Below, in pieces: positions 35,341-47,972 of a stretch of DNA of 64,000 nucleotides (the stretch's first letter is position 1; every line of letters begins with the position of its first letter). The translations under genes and the position numbers were made by a program. The stretch is from Owenia fusiformis. Lineage: Eukaryota; Annelida; Polychaeta; Sabellida; Oweniidae. Under the pieces are notes generated by a model that worked only from the letters and a program-made list of their open reading frames with translations, searched no databases and was not told the DNA's origin. The stretch covers positions 32,258,109 through 32,322,108 of the forward strand of contig CAIIXF020000002.1 of NCBI GenBank assembly GCA_903813345.2, in the 5' to 3' direction.

Positions 35341-37245
35341 TATCTACTATTGCCCCATATAATGAACAGTTCTACAATTTCTGCATATCTGACTTCTTCC
35401 TGAACATCATAGCACATACATGACATATGGGACATGTAAAGGGTTTCTCTCCAGTATGAGTCAGGTGATGTATAGTCAAGTTGTCTTCCTGTAATATCTA
35501 CTGTTGTCCCATTTGATGAACAGTTCTACAATGTCTGTGCATGTTTGACTTCTTCCTGAACATCAAAGTACATATGGGACAAGTGAAGGACATCTCCCCA
35601 GTATGGGTCAGGTGGTGTATAGTCAAGTTGTCTTCCTGTAATATCTACTGTTGTCCCATTTGATGAACAGTTCTACAATGTCTGTGCATGTTTGACTTCT
35701 TCCTGAACATCAAAGCACATATGGGACAAGTGAAGGACATCTCCCCAGTATGGGTCAGGTGGTGTATAGTCAAGTTGTCTTCCTGTAATATCTACTGTTG
35801 TCCCATTTGATGAACAGTTCTACAATGTCTGTGCATGTTTGACTTCTTCCTGAACATCAAAGCACATATGGGACAAGTGAAGGACATCTCTCCAGTATGG
35901 ATTAGGTGGTGTATAGTCAAGTTGTCTTCCTGTAATACCTACTGTTGTCCCATTTGATGAACACAGTTCTACAATGTCTGTGCATGTTTGACTTCTTCCT
36001 GAACATCAAAGCACATATGGGACAAGTGAAGGACATCTCCCCAGTATGGGTCAGGTGGTGTATAGTCAAGTTGTCTTCCTGTAATATCTACTGTTGTCCC
36101 ATTTGATGAACAGTTATACAATGTCTGCATGTTTGACTTCTTCAAGAACATCATAGCACATATGGGACAAGTGAAGGACATCTCTCCAGTATGGGTCAGG
36201 TGATGTATAGTCAAGTTGTCTTCCTGTAATATCTACTGTTGTCCCATTTGATGAACAGTTCTACAATGTCTGTGCATGTTTGACTTCTTCCTGAACATCA
36301 TAGCACATATGGGACAAGTGAAGGACATCTCCCCAGTATGGGTCAGGTGATGTATAGTCAAGTTGTCTTCCTGTAATATCTACTGTTGTCCCATTTGATG
36401 AACAGTTCTACAATGTCTGTGCATGTTTGACTTCTTCCTGGGACAAGTGAAGGGCATCTCCCCAGTATGGGTCAGGTGGTGTATAGTCAAGTTGTCTTCC
36501 TGTAATATCTACTGTTGTCCCATTTGATGAACAGTTCTACAATGTCTGTGCATGTTTGACTTCTTCCTGAACATCATAGCACATATGGGACAAGTGAAGG
36601 ACATCTCCCCAGTATGGGTCAGGTGGTGTATAGTGAAGTTGTCTTCCTGTAATATCTACTGTTGTCCTATTTGATGAACAGTTCTACAATGTCTGTGCAT
36701 GTTTGACTTCTTCCTGAACATCAAAGCACATATGGGACAAGTGAAGGGCATCTCCCCAGTATGGGTCAGGTGGTGTATAGTCAAGTTGTCTTCCTGTAAT
36801 ATCTACTGTTGTCCCATTTGATGAACAGTTCTACAATGTCTGTGCATGTTTGACTTCTTCCTGAACATCAAAGCACATATGGGACAAGTGAAGGGCATCT
36901 CCCCAGTATGGGTCAGGTGGTGTATAGTCAAGTTGTCTTCCTGTAATATTTATTGTTGTCCCATTTGATGAACAGTTCTACAATGTCTGTGCATGTTTGA
37001 CTTTTTCCTGAACATCAAAGCACATATGGGACAAGTGAAGGACATCTCCCCAGTATGGGTCAGGTCAGGTGTATAGTCAAGTTGTCTTCCTATAATATCT
37101 ACTGTTGTCCCATTTGATGAACAGTTCTACAATGTCTGTGCATGTTTGACTTCTTCCTGAACATCAAAGCACATATGGGACAAGTGAAGGACATCTCCCG
37201 AGTATGGGTCAGGTGGTGTATAGTCAAGTTGTCTTCCTGTAATAT
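35341..37245 (-). repeat. 147-bp tandem array of finger-2 copies (13 units) downstream of - exon h
   Basis: Units start near 35347, 35501, 35648, 35795, 35942, 36091, 36236, 36383, 36512, 36659, 36806, 36953 and 37102; most are exactly 147 bp (49 codons). On the - strand each encodes the end of a first-finger helix, linker HTGEMSFT, a whole second finger (CPICALMFRKKSNMHRH) and VHQMGQQ with a stop, then joins the next unit. No unit has a first-finger CxxC. The copies are more alike to each other than to exon h. One unit has an 18-bp deletion. Confidence 0.93.
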
Positions 37246-37613
37246 CTACTGTTGTCCCATTTGATGAACAGTTCTACAATGTCTGTGCATGTTTGACTTT
37301 TTCCTAAACATCATAGCACATATGGGACAAGTGAAGGGCTTCTCTCCAGTATGGGTCAGGTGATGAACAGCCAAGTTACCTTTAGATGAAAATAATTTCA
37401 AACAAACTTCACATTTATATTTCTTGTTTATATAATCATTGCCAGTCATTTCATTACTGAGAGACATTATGGTTTGTTGTCTTGGTGACCCATTGTTTAT
37501 TGTGTCAAGACGGTGGGTCATAGTGCTTTGTGTCCCAGATATGTGAGTTCCAGTACATTTTGTCTCAGGGCTACTGCCAAAAGTAACATAGTAGGTCGGA
37601 TCCAGCAGTTCGA
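37246..37613 (-). CDS. two-finger C2H2 terminal exon (- exon h), parent of the 147-bp array
   Basis: The acceptor is gtttctacttccag, then TCGAACTG, phase 1. It encodes about 122 residues. Finger 1 is at 68-88 (CEVCLKLF, contacts S/G/N/V) and finger 2 at 96-117 (CPICAMMF, contacts K/S/N/R), with linker TGEKPFT and tail QMGQQ. It differs from the array consensus at GNLAVHH (DNLTIHH in copies), EKPF (EMSF) and AMMF (ALMF). It is therefore either the original or a copy kept under selection. Confidence 0.92.
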
Positions 37614-38021
37614 CTGGAAGTAGAAACCATACATTGAGTTTCAATTAATTCAACACAATCAAAAATCAAAGGTATTTAAGTTCTCCAATTGTGGTCCTTC
37701 TCAAGTAAGATGTGTGACTGAATAACCCTGATATTCTACAACTAAAACTACTTATTCAGTATACTGTACTTCTACTTAATTTGGTGCTACTTAATTTGGC
37801 TGTTTTGAAGATTTGGTGACTACTTTTTAACAGACTTGCAATATTGAAATGTACAAGTATATGCCATATGAATTTCAATTGAAATATGAAATATTGAATT
37901 GGGGGCTACTTAAATGCTGACTTTAACAATTTGACAAACTAAAATAGCCACCAAATTAAGCACAGTAACATGTAAATGCAATTATGCGATCAATTAAACA
38001 CACCTTTATTTGATTTTTTCA
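37614..38021. other. intron with MITE
   Basis: Mostly occupied by the MITE at 37764-37965. No gene is seen. Confidence 0.5.
37764..37965. mobile_element. 202-bp MITE (ACTGTACTTCTAC family), TA flanks
   Basis: The left end ctgtacttctacttaatttg and right end caaattaagcacag are inverse, with TA at both borders. It belongs with the elements at 12382 and 25940. Confidence 0.8.
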
Positions 38022-39027
<1,006 letters not shown>

Positions 39028-39446
39028 TCAAATCTTATGTGCAGACTTTTTGTGTGAGACCACTTGAGTTTTCTGTGAGAATTTCCTCCCACAAACATCA
39101 CAGACATAAGGCTTCTCGCCAGTATGGAGCAACATGTGCCTGTTAAGTGTGAATTTACGGGAAAACCCTTTCAAGCATACTTCACATTTGTGGTCACTAT
39201 CATCACGTTTTCCAAGTGTCCCACTTGTTGAATATTCAGGATAATATTTTTCAGAATCAAGTGTCCTAATCCCAAATGTTCCAGAGTTAATTGCCTCCAT
39301 ATCAATCATTCCAGGGTTAAATTCCCCAGTATCAAGATTCCCCATATTAGCTCTCTCAGTGTTTGGTCTCCCAGCAACAAAAGTCCAATCATTATCTCTC
39401 CCTCTCAACTGTAGATCTTCTGCACCATGTGAGCTTGACAAAGCAC
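39028..39446 (-). CDS. two-finger C2H2 terminal exon (- exon j)
   Basis: The acceptor is tatgatattttcag, then GTGCTTTG, phase 1. It encodes about 139 residues. The spacer has repeated short motifs around TG/SG (NLDTGEFNPGMID, AINSGTFG, STSGTLG). Finger 1 is at 88-108 (CEVCLKGF, contacts R/F/T/R) and finger 2 at 116-137 (CDVCGRKF, contacts Q/T/Q/S). The tail is only KI. Gln at -1 in finger 2 is unusual in this array, where Arg is usual. Confidence 0.92.
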
Positions 39447-40194
39447 CTGAAAATATCATAATAATGGTTTATTTGTGATATGTTTAAGGTAACCACACTG
39501 TGCAATGACTGAGCACTGCTTATTTACACGATGCAAGAATATGTTTATTAAAGTAGTTATAGCGATTATCCTTCCTGGCCTCCTTAATATAAACTAATAA
39601 ATGAAAAATAATAATACACTTCATCATATCATTCCTGATCTCAATTCAATTTTGCATAAGTAATAGTTAAATAATAGATTTTCTTTTATACAATTTGGTC
39701 CTTTCTAACAAGAACAAGTTGATAATAATAATTGTTACCATGTAGTAAACTTTTTTCCAAAAATAGGCGATAATTGCCAACATTCTCTCTTAAAGGCTCA
39801 CTCTGTACATCTCGTCTCCTAGACCAATAACTTCATTCCTAATTCATAATCTCACAATATAAACTACAAAATTAAACTGAAACAAATTTATTTTCATTCA
39901 ACTTTTATTTCCACTAACAAGTTCATTTCTTGATTTTCATCAGACACATTGAAATTGCTCATCCAATGAATTACTAAGGATTTGAAAATGATCTAAAAGT
40001 CATTCAAAATATATTGACATCACTAAATATGCAGATGTATGTGTTTTGTAACCTTATTAATTTTTCATCCTTAGAACTTGTTTTCCTACATTTTGAAGCC
40101 ACACACAAATCATCCAATCATGTTTCGCCCATTAAAACTGAAAGTATGGATTCCATAAGGGTGTTGCAAGGTTTTGGCCACTTTCTCTGTAACC
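39447..40194. other. intron, nothing recognised
   Basis: AT-rich sequence without recognisable gene or repeat. Confidence 0.45.
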
Positions 40195-40565
40195 TTATTT
40201 TCCAACATGTGTACTTCTAATATGTCTATCCAAGTTAGCTTTTTGAGTGAACTGTCTGCCACAAATCTTGCAGTGAAATGGCTTTTCTCCAGTATGGATC
40301 TTTAGATGCTTAGTCAAGTTACATTTTTTGGTGAAAACTTTCAAACATATGTTACACTGAGGGAGAGATGGGCTATCATTGCTCATATGTTGGTTTGATG
40401 TAAATTCTTTATTAAAAGAATGATTCCATTGATTGTATTCTTGAGGTTGTTTGTATTCATGTGGTTGATTATACCCCCGGGGTTGCTTGTATTCCTGGAG
40501 TTGCTCGTAATCTTGAGGTTGTTTGGATACTTGATGCTGAAATTGGAATAATCCGATGGTCATTT
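40195..40565 (-). CDS. two-finger C2H2 terminal exon with QPxEY repeats (- exon k)
   Basis: The acceptor is attttcttttttcag, then AAATGACC, phase 1. It encodes about 123 residues. The spacer has about six tandem units of Gln-Pro-x-Glu/Asp/Gly-Tyr (KQPQDYEQLQEYKQPRGY), a low-complexity Gln/Tyr tract. Finger 1 is at 71-91 (CNICLKVF, contacts K/C/N/K) and finger 2 at 99-120 (CKICGRQF, contacts Q/A/N/R). The tail is VGK. Confidence 0.92.
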
Positions 40566-41555
40566 CTGAAAAAAGAAAATAAATATAGAGTTGAAATTAT
40601 GCCTGTTTGAGGTTATATTCATGTCTCTGGGAAATGAAACTGAATTAATCAAATGTTTACTTGTACGCATTCATAAGAATTGAACCCAATTGAAATATTT
40701 TTATCATGAATTCTAAGATTATCTAAGGTGTATTTACATCTACAATCTGAGTAAGAGATTATCTTTTGATCATGTCTACTCTTATGGTCCATCAAAATCA
40801 AGATACTCAATCACAAAAGTATTCACTGAATCTATGCTTTTTCAAGTGAAACCTTAGTGGAACAACTTTGGTACCTCTAAATGTTCCACTTGAAGGTTTG
40901 TTTAACATAAACCATTCAGTCAGTTGGTATTAAGATTCTGAAGTGTTTAGTGGGAGGTGTTCTATTCCCTCACTGAGGGTCATTAAACATTAAGTCGGTT
41001 GTTCAACTTCTAGGTGTTCCACTTTACAGGTTTCACTTTACTTGGCATTTAATGCATATAGAAACTTCCATAATACAGTAATAGGACATTAAGCTACTTT
41101 TGAGAATATTCAGATCTTGGCATCTAAACTATATCTTTTAGTGTCCTAATTAAGAGTCTAATTTAAGAGAAACCAAATTTAATTTCATAATAAATTTATT
41201 GTTTTAAATACAAGTACAATCATTTTATGGAACTTAAGTAATCTAGATTATAACATGTTAATATATATATGAATTTGATTTAGTGTGTTCTACCATACAT
41301 ACAAGGTATTTGAATAATGCTGTTGCACAAGGAACTAAGAATTTTCACGTAATTTTTATTTTTATCATTGCAATGACCAATAGTTAAAAAAATGAGTTAT
41401 ATACTTCAAAAAAAAAAGGTTTATGCACATTGTGCAGAATCATATTTCAAAATCAAAATATTTTGTTAAAATCACAGCATGTTGAACCCAATTGAATCAT
41501 TTCTCCAGTATGAAACTTACATATTCAACACATAAGATATTATTAAAGTAGGTGA
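40566..41555. other. intron or 3' flank with a dispersed repeat
   Basis: 40850-41045 belongs to the gtgttccac/acaggttt family. Near 41495-41510 ttctccagtatgaaactta may be a fossil linker on the - strand. No gene is seen. Confidence 0.5.
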
Positions 41556-41947
41556 TTAATGTTGTTTCAAATAACATGTCTTCCTGTGTTTGACAAGTGC
41601 AACTTTCTGTCTGAACTGTTTGCCACAAAGGTCGCAACTAAATGGCTTTTCTCCAGTATGTACTGACATATGCTGGTTCAAGTTATTTGGCTTTGAAAAT
41701 ACTTTCAAACATATTTCACATGTAGCTTGACGGTAGCGGCCTCTAGTTTCAGTACTGTTTGTTTTCTGCTTATATATTTGACCTAAAGGCTGCTTCGATC
41801 CTTCGAGTCGTTGAGTCATTTGATAGTTCTGTATGGGAAAGTATTGTTCATTTGGTAATACAGTTCTAGTTGGATACACTTCTGCTGGATTGGATGCATG
41901 GTGTATGTTGTCCGTATGGAGCTGCTCGTAAACATTTAGGAGCATTT
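41556..41947 (-). CDS. C2H2 plus C2HC two-finger terminal exon (- exon l)
   Basis: The acceptor is atttgtttttcag, then AAATGCTC, phase 1. It encodes about 130 residues with a Gln/Asn-rich spacer. Finger 1 is at 77-97 (CEICLKVF, contacts K/N/N/Q). Finger 2 at 105-125 (CDLCGKQF, contacts Q/A... helix RQKVAL, i.e. Q/V/A/K) ends H-RKT-C, so the last ligand is Cys. This C2HC variant can still bind zinc. The tail is YLKQH, whose His is an alternative but distant ligand. Confidence 0.9.
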
Positions 41948-43205
41948 CTGAAAAACAAAATATTTTTGTTATTTCAATATGGAAAGAAGTTTGCATTTCG
42001 CTATGAAGAATATCAGCACTGCCATTAGTTATGAAAGATATTTAGAAAGAAATATGTCCCTTAAGAATATTTGGGTATTAAAAATATAATTGACATTTAT
42101 GTGCGTTTGAGCGCAGCGACATAAGCTCATAAATGATTTCTTTAGGCGTCGTGTTAATAGAACAGGTGTTCGAGTTGATGTTGAGTTGTTTTGCATGAGT
42201 GTATGTTGGAACGGAGTGTGACTTCATTCTGAGCTTTACCACACACGAGACAGTTCATTTTAATTAAATAAATCAAGATTTGGAACATTTACATGTCTCT
42301 GATTGATCGCGTACCTTTTCCGCATTGATTTGAGGTTTTTAATGGCCGGGATCAATCAATTTCGATAAATGTTAATTTATATTTATTCAAGTCTTAACGA
42401 TTTCATTCAGCGCTCTTTCATGCTATTAGGTGAATCATGTAATTTAGGTCTACGTTTAGATCTTCAGTATCCTTACCTGCGTTTTTTACTTATTGTGACT
42501 TGTATTTTCCATGTTCATAATACCATTCTGTACTTTTTGCAATAAACGAAAGTGGCAAGCTCACTTCCTTATAATTTGATATCGTTGTTCTGTTGCATCG
42601 AGCAAAGCAAAGAAGGTCATTTCTTTTTATAATGCTCATTTTAGAAATACTGGAAGTCACAATAATAAATAGTGCAACAAAAGTCAAAGTTATGGTACAA
42701 GTAGAATAAACTGTAGTTTATTGCAAACATCTTGTATTGTAAAGTACATTATTACTCAGTAACTGTAAATTGCCCACACATCTGAGGATGCATTTTACCA
42801 TGTATTATCCATAGCACAGTAAATATGTCACAATAAGACATTGTCTGAGAAACACTTACAAATCAGGAAATGGAGAGATGTGTACACAGTTGTAAGGTAT
42901 CATCTTGCACTTTCTCATCAACATCCAGCTTGGATCATCAACATCCAGCGTGGACGACTTCAAAATAACTAATTGTGTTGCTCTAAATAGAGTATTAATT
43001 ATATATTGATAGATGTAGATCATACTGGATGTTGATGAGAAAGTTGATTATGCAGCGTGCATATTATATTTTGCCATTTTACAATAACGCACTACACATT
43101 CCGAATATCTTTTATCAACATGTCTCTCTGGCAAGTGTTACACCTTACCATATAGTCATTGAAACAAGTTGACAAATATGTTATAGAAACATTAGGTAAT
43201 GTTGC
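41948..43205. other. intron, with a local inverted repeat
   Basis: At 42905-43045 actttctcatcaacatccag occurs twice in part and once inverted (actggatgttgatgagaaag). Around 42.1-42.4 kb the sequence is less AT-rich but holds no recognised gene. It passes into the 62-bp array. Confidence 0.5.
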
Positions 43206-44330
43206 AAACTTCATTTTGATTGCTACTTTGCAATTGAAACATTAGATGATGTGAACTTTTTATGTACATTTAAATTACTGCTTTGCTATAAAAACATTAG
43301 GTGATGTTTTGAACTTTTCTTTTATGCACACTCAAATTGCTACTTTGCTGTAGAAACATTAGACGATATTGTGAACTTTTCTTTTATGCACACTCAAATT
43401 GCTACTTTGCTATAGAAACATTAGATGATATTGTGAACTTTTCTTTTATGCACACTCAAATTGCTACTTTGCTATAGAAACATTAGACGATATTGTGAAC
43501 TTTTCTTTTATGCACACTCAAATTGCTACTTTGCTATAGAAACATTAGATGATATTGTGAACTTTTCTTTTATGCACACTCAAATTGCTACTTTGCTATA
43601 GAAACATTAGATGATATTGTGAAATTTTCTTTTATGCACACTCAAATTGCTACTTTGCTGTAGAAACATTAGATGATATTGTGAACTTTTCTTTTATGCA
43701 CACTCAAATTGCTACTTTGCTGTAGAAACATTAGACGATATTGTGAACTTTTCTTTTATGCACACTCAAATTGCTACTTTGCTATAGAAACATTAGATGA
43801 TATTGTGAACTTTTCTTTTATGCACACTCAAATTGCTACTTTGCTATAGAAACATTAGACGATATTGTGAACTTTTCTTTTATGCACACTCAAATTGCTA
43901 CTTTGCTATAGAAACATTAGATGATATTGTGAACTTTTCTTTTATGCACACTCAAATTGCTACTTTGCTATAGAAACATTAGATGATATTGTGAAATTTT
44001 CTTTTATGCACACTCAAATTGCTACTTTGCTGTAGAAACATTAGATGATATTGTGAACTTTTCTTTTATGCACACTCAAATTGCTACTTTGCTGTAGAAA
44101 CATTAGACGATATTGTGAACTTTTCTTTTATGCACACTCAAATTGCTACTTTGCTAGAGAAACATTAGACGATATTGTGAACTTTTCTTTTATGCACACT
44201 CAAATTGCTACTTTGCTTTAGAAACATTAGACGATATTGTGAACTTTTCTTTTATGCACACTCAAATTGCTACTTTGCTATAGAAACATTAGACAATATT
44301 GTGAACTTTTCTTTTATGCACACTCAAATT
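43206..44330 (-). repeat. 62-bp minisatellite seeded by the end of - exon m
   Basis: About 18 units contain gaacttttcttttatgcaca then ctcaaattgctactttgct, and the last one merges into exon m, where the same bases encode [14 protein letters not shown] with its stop (inverse). Point variants (gacgat/gatgat, gtag/atag, gaaattt at 43621 and 43993) recur every six units, so a 372-bp higher-order unit has itself been duplicated. The array starts with two or three more diverged units. Confidence 0.93.
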
Positions 44331-44557
44331 GCTGCCTCGGTTGAATCCTCTATTACATATTTCACACACATGAGGTCTCTCGCCAGTATGTATAAACATG
44401 TGTCTTTGTAAATTGCCTTTAGCAGTGAAGCTTTTCCGACAGAGAGTACATGTATATCTCATTGCAGGTTGTTCTACCATCTCGACATACTGTAGATTTG
44501 GTGCATTTTCTCTCTTTACCTGTTGAGCCATTCGTATCATTATGGTTTCTTGGATAT
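44289..44557 (-). CDS. two-finger C2H2 terminal exon (- exon m)
   Basis: The acceptor is attgatattttccag, then ATATCCAA, phase 1. It encodes about 89 residues with a short spacer. Finger 1 is at 37-57 (CTLCRKSF, contacts A/G/N/R) and finger 2 at 65-86 (CEICNRGF, contacts R/S/N/V), with linker TGERPHV and tail NIV. Its coding end is inside the 62-bp repeat, so array growth and coding sequence are in direct contact. Exon n is its closest relative. Confidence 0.92.
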
Positions 44558-45273
44558 CTGGAAAATATCAATTATCAATAAAATTATAGGACACTAATAT
44601 GCATTTGTTATACAGGAGATGTTTCTATTCTGCTGGAAAATAAATCCTACAATGGTTGTTTGGTTTCTTTCATCATCTACCCCCTAGCCCAATGATCTTA
44701 ACTTTCCCCTTTAGCTAGATGCTTGTCCTTATCTCCCAGGCTGATCACTTTCTTTCTTGTTATCCATAATTGAAACTTCAAATAAACTTATTTGCATCTA
44801 GTCAAAAAACATGAGAATCATAACAAAGAATATGTTGGGACTATGTAATTTATTTATGTTACTATTTTACTACATTCCTAGTTTAATACACCATTTCTTA
44901 ATATTTAGCTACACTTCTTCATGTTTTCCTTTTGAGTTGTATTAAACACAATATATAGGAGTTTATTATTTATTAAATGTTAAGTTGCTTTTAAACACAG
45001 TAATGGTTTCATTGTGAAGTTGCTGGCACATGATTATGTCTTTCCATAAGTTTTACATCGGTGTTGATTTCCTTCCAGTGTGGATTCCCATGTTGAGTTT
45101 CTTTTTGCAAAGCGAGGGAAACTTGAGACTGGAACAGGAGCATTAATGACAGACAGTCATGGGCATTGTAATTATTGGAACCGAGTTAGTTGCTCCATAT
45201 TTTTTATTAGATCAAAGTAGCCATCAGTCCTACTAATGTCTTAAGTATATATGAACATGTGTCTTTGTGTCTG
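44558..45273. other. intron with a fossil finger exon
   Basis: Nothing is recognised apart from the zinc-finger remnant at 45045-45125. Confidence 0.5.
45045..45125 (-). pseudogene. fossil C2H2 exon fragment
   Basis: Read on the - strand, ctttgcaaaaagaaactcaa then catgggaatccacactgg gives LCKKKLNMGIHTGRK, then a stop. This is a first finger with most of the CxxC-to-helix region deleted, plus the linker. It lies between exons m and n and in their orientation. Confidence 0.65.
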
Positions 45274-45554
45274 TTAAATGACATCAAAAATGTTGTGAAC
45301 TTGTTTTAAATGTACTTTCAGATTGCTCCCTCTGTTAAATGCCCTGTTGCATATTTTACATACATGAGGTCTCTCGCCAGTATGTATATACATGTGACGT
45401 TGTAAACTGCACTTAGCAGATAACGTTTTCCCACAAAGTTTGCAAATAAATCTCATATTAGTTTGTTGATCAATCATGGAATTCTCGAAGTTTTTAATGT
45501 TGTTCCTATATGCCGGCTGGACTCCTTTCTGTATCAATGTCTCTGGGAAGTTAC
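45274..45554 (-). CDS. two-finger C2H2 terminal exon (- exon n)
   Basis: The acceptor is atcagttttgctatttttcag type (tatttttcag), then GTAACTTC, phase 1. It encodes about 93 residues. Finger 1 is at 38-58 (CKLCGKTL, contacts A/C/S/R; core Phe replaced by Leu) and finger 2 at 66-87 (CKICNRAF, contacts R/S/N/V). The tail is NIFDVI. Finger 2 has the same contacts as exon m, so the pair would differ mainly by finger 1. Confidence 0.9.
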
Positions 45555-46249
45555 CTGAAAAATAGCAAAACTGATATTACATTTTTCGCAAACTGTATTG
45601 AAATTGGACCAAATAACAATGCAAGTTCACTTTTTATGATGTTTAAAAGGTCAAGTTTTTATTTCCATATAATTCATAGAGTCCATATAAATACATACAA
45701 GACATTAATTGTGTAGAAGGCAAAATTATTATTGGTCCGAATAGTATAATAATCATAATTAACACCTCAAACACAATGGCTGAATGAAGATATTAAAATA
45801 AATCAAAATTCAGAAATATTTTCAAATCTATATTGCCTTTTTGGAATAAGAGTATTGACAGAGGTTTCTGAGGATTTTATAAATGCTGAATTCATGGACC
45901 TAGAGCTTAATTTCTCCTTAGTATAATTGTTTGTTTGTCTAGCTGTTTGTTCTTGTTAATAAAAATACTATTGTATAATGTTCATAATTGTCTTTGTTTT
46001 AAATGAAGCAATAGTCTCAACAGTAATAATTCTTACATAATCTTAAATATTTATTCAATGTTTTCAAATACAGTAATATTCGGTATATCTGAATAAGTAA
46101 CCTGTCAACTATCTCTCAATGTGAATGCTTTTTGATCATATTTCTCCCATAGGCTTCGAGTTAAAAAAAACCTTGAAATGTGGACACCTGCCACTCCAAA
46201 CACTTTAGACCAGTCCCAGTAGCATTCGGATTAGACAGGTTTATCTGTC
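45555..46249. other. intron, nothing recognised
   Basis: AT-rich, with a relic of the ttagacaggttta family at 46163-46245. No gene is seen. Confidence 0.45.
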
Positions 46250-46566
46250 TTATTTACACACTATATTGTGCATGGTCTTTGAGTGAACTCTTAGGTAGCT
46301 AGCACGTGAAAATCCCTTTTTGCAAACACTACAAACATATGGTTTTACACCAGTGTGGATTTGCATATGTTGGCTCAAATTATTTTTTGATTTAAATGTC
46401 TTTTTACAGATTTTGCAAGGGAATCTATTTTCATCTTGAGACAGGAATGGGCGAGTGTTGGTTCCATACATTGGGTGATTCATGGCTGATGGAGAATATG
46501 TATGTGGTGTGTCGATTCTTGGGTTTCCTGCTTTGTAATTCTGTGGTATCCAACTTTTCCCGAGAC
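46250..46566 (-). CDS. two-finger C2H2 terminal exon (- exon o)
   Basis: The acceptor is cttctggtttttccag, then GTCTCGGG, phase 1. It encodes about 105 residues with a Pro/Asn/Tyr-rich spacer. Finger 1 is at 51-71 (CKICKKTF, contacts S/N/N/Q) and finger 2 at 79-100 (CSVCKKGF, contacts R/S/Y/V), with linker TGVKPYV. The tail NIVCK shares HNIV with exon m, so m, n and o form one subgroup. Confidence 0.92.
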
Positions 46567-47972
46567 CTGGAAAAACCAGAAGAAGTTAAGGTAATAATAT
46601 ATACATGTATGTATTTTGTTCACCTCTACTGATCAGTCTCTTTGAATGCAATATGAACAACAATAAGTCATCCAAAAGCTTCAAATATTTATGGTCAATG
46701 GTGGGTAAAGATAACTTAAATATTTACATTTGATGGGCCATTTGCTTTGGCAACATTTTGGATATACAGTGTACATGTACATAATCAAGTATTGATGTAT
46801 CAGGTTTAAATCTCATACAACTGTTTCAGTGTATCGTATAAATATGTACCCTTTGCATTCGTTCAACTTCACTTCTTAAACGAGAGCTTCGCCTTCACTC
46901 TCAGTTTACAATAAATCTTTGATCTCATCGAGACAATCAGAGCTCATCGTCAAAAAACAGGCGACCTTCTACATGTGGTCATTTCCCCACATCATCGCAT
47001 AATTAATGAGCATGTATTCAACATGTGTTCTAACCTGTTCACTGATTGGTAGAGAAAAGGTCAGCGTGATAGTTTTGAAATGATTTATGACAGGGGCTGT
47101 CACAGGCACCGCTTGTGGGGTTGCTTAACTGTAATATAGTCTATACTAGCCAGAGGGTAGTTTATAAGTAGACTCTGCATGCAGGGTAATATATATGATT
47201 TATATTACTTCTCAATGATTGATTTGAGATTTTTCATTATCATATTATGTTTAAAATTCAGCCTCTTAATATACGTAATATCTAAAAACTCTTCTAATTT
47301 GTTTAAATAAAATATGAATTTATTCATGATGGATATGTTCATACATGTAATAACATTGCACATGCTAAAATCTTAAAATAAATAATTGTAAGTAATATTA
47401 AAACAATATTTGCTGAATAGAATCAAATATATGGAGTTAAGATAAATATTGCTACTATCATTCCCAGTATTGTAGAATGTACAATGTGTATCACTTGGTT
47501 CATTGAAATGCTTGGCCATATGTTCTCAAATTGGCAAGAGATTGCTTTTGACTAAATATTATTTGATTCGGTAGCATTTACTTGACAGCAAGATAAGCTG
47601 CTTTAATGTTCTATGCATATATATTCTGTCAAGCACCCAAAATGTCTCACGTATGCACCCTTTCTCCAGTATGGATCTTCATATACTCATACTAGTTATG
47701 TTGCTCAAGGTTTGGATTATATTCATTTTTAAAGTCGGAAGCCTTCACCTATTCTCAGTTTAAGCTCCATTTATGCTTTTAATCATATTCTCCTTTACAT
47801 ATGTGAATTAACTCTCCACACCTTGCCCTGCTATGGATCTCTTTTAATTATGGTACAATGAATTATTGCAGGATGGTGGTTTACAGTAAGAACCACAAAA
47901 TATCCTTCTAGCAATGTCAGTATAAAGTTATTTTTATGTTTTTGCAGGATAATGGCACACACTATATATTAT
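46567..47972. other. intron or 3' flank with a fossil linker
   Basis: 46860-47195 includes gagagcttcgcc and agactctgcatgcagggta, also found near 21.85 kb. A finger remnant lies at 47650-47710. No gene is seen. Confidence 0.5.
47650..47710 (-). pseudogene. fossil finger linker
   Basis: On the - strand tatgaagatccatactgga then gaaagggtgcatacgtga gives MKIHTGERVHT and a stop. The surrounding finger sequence is too decayed to follow. Orientation agrees with neighbouring exons. Confidence 0.6.

Noticed and set aside
35969-36214. Open frame that looks like a finger (HTGEMSFTCPIC)
   Set aside because: It is a stretch of the 147-bp array that reads through one unit and shifts frame in the next. There is no first CxxC and no acceptor in phase 1.
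35341-37245. A possible long polyzinc-finger protein made by the 147-bp array
   Set aside because: Every unit has an in-frame TAG after QMGQQ, so no continuous polyfinger frame exists.
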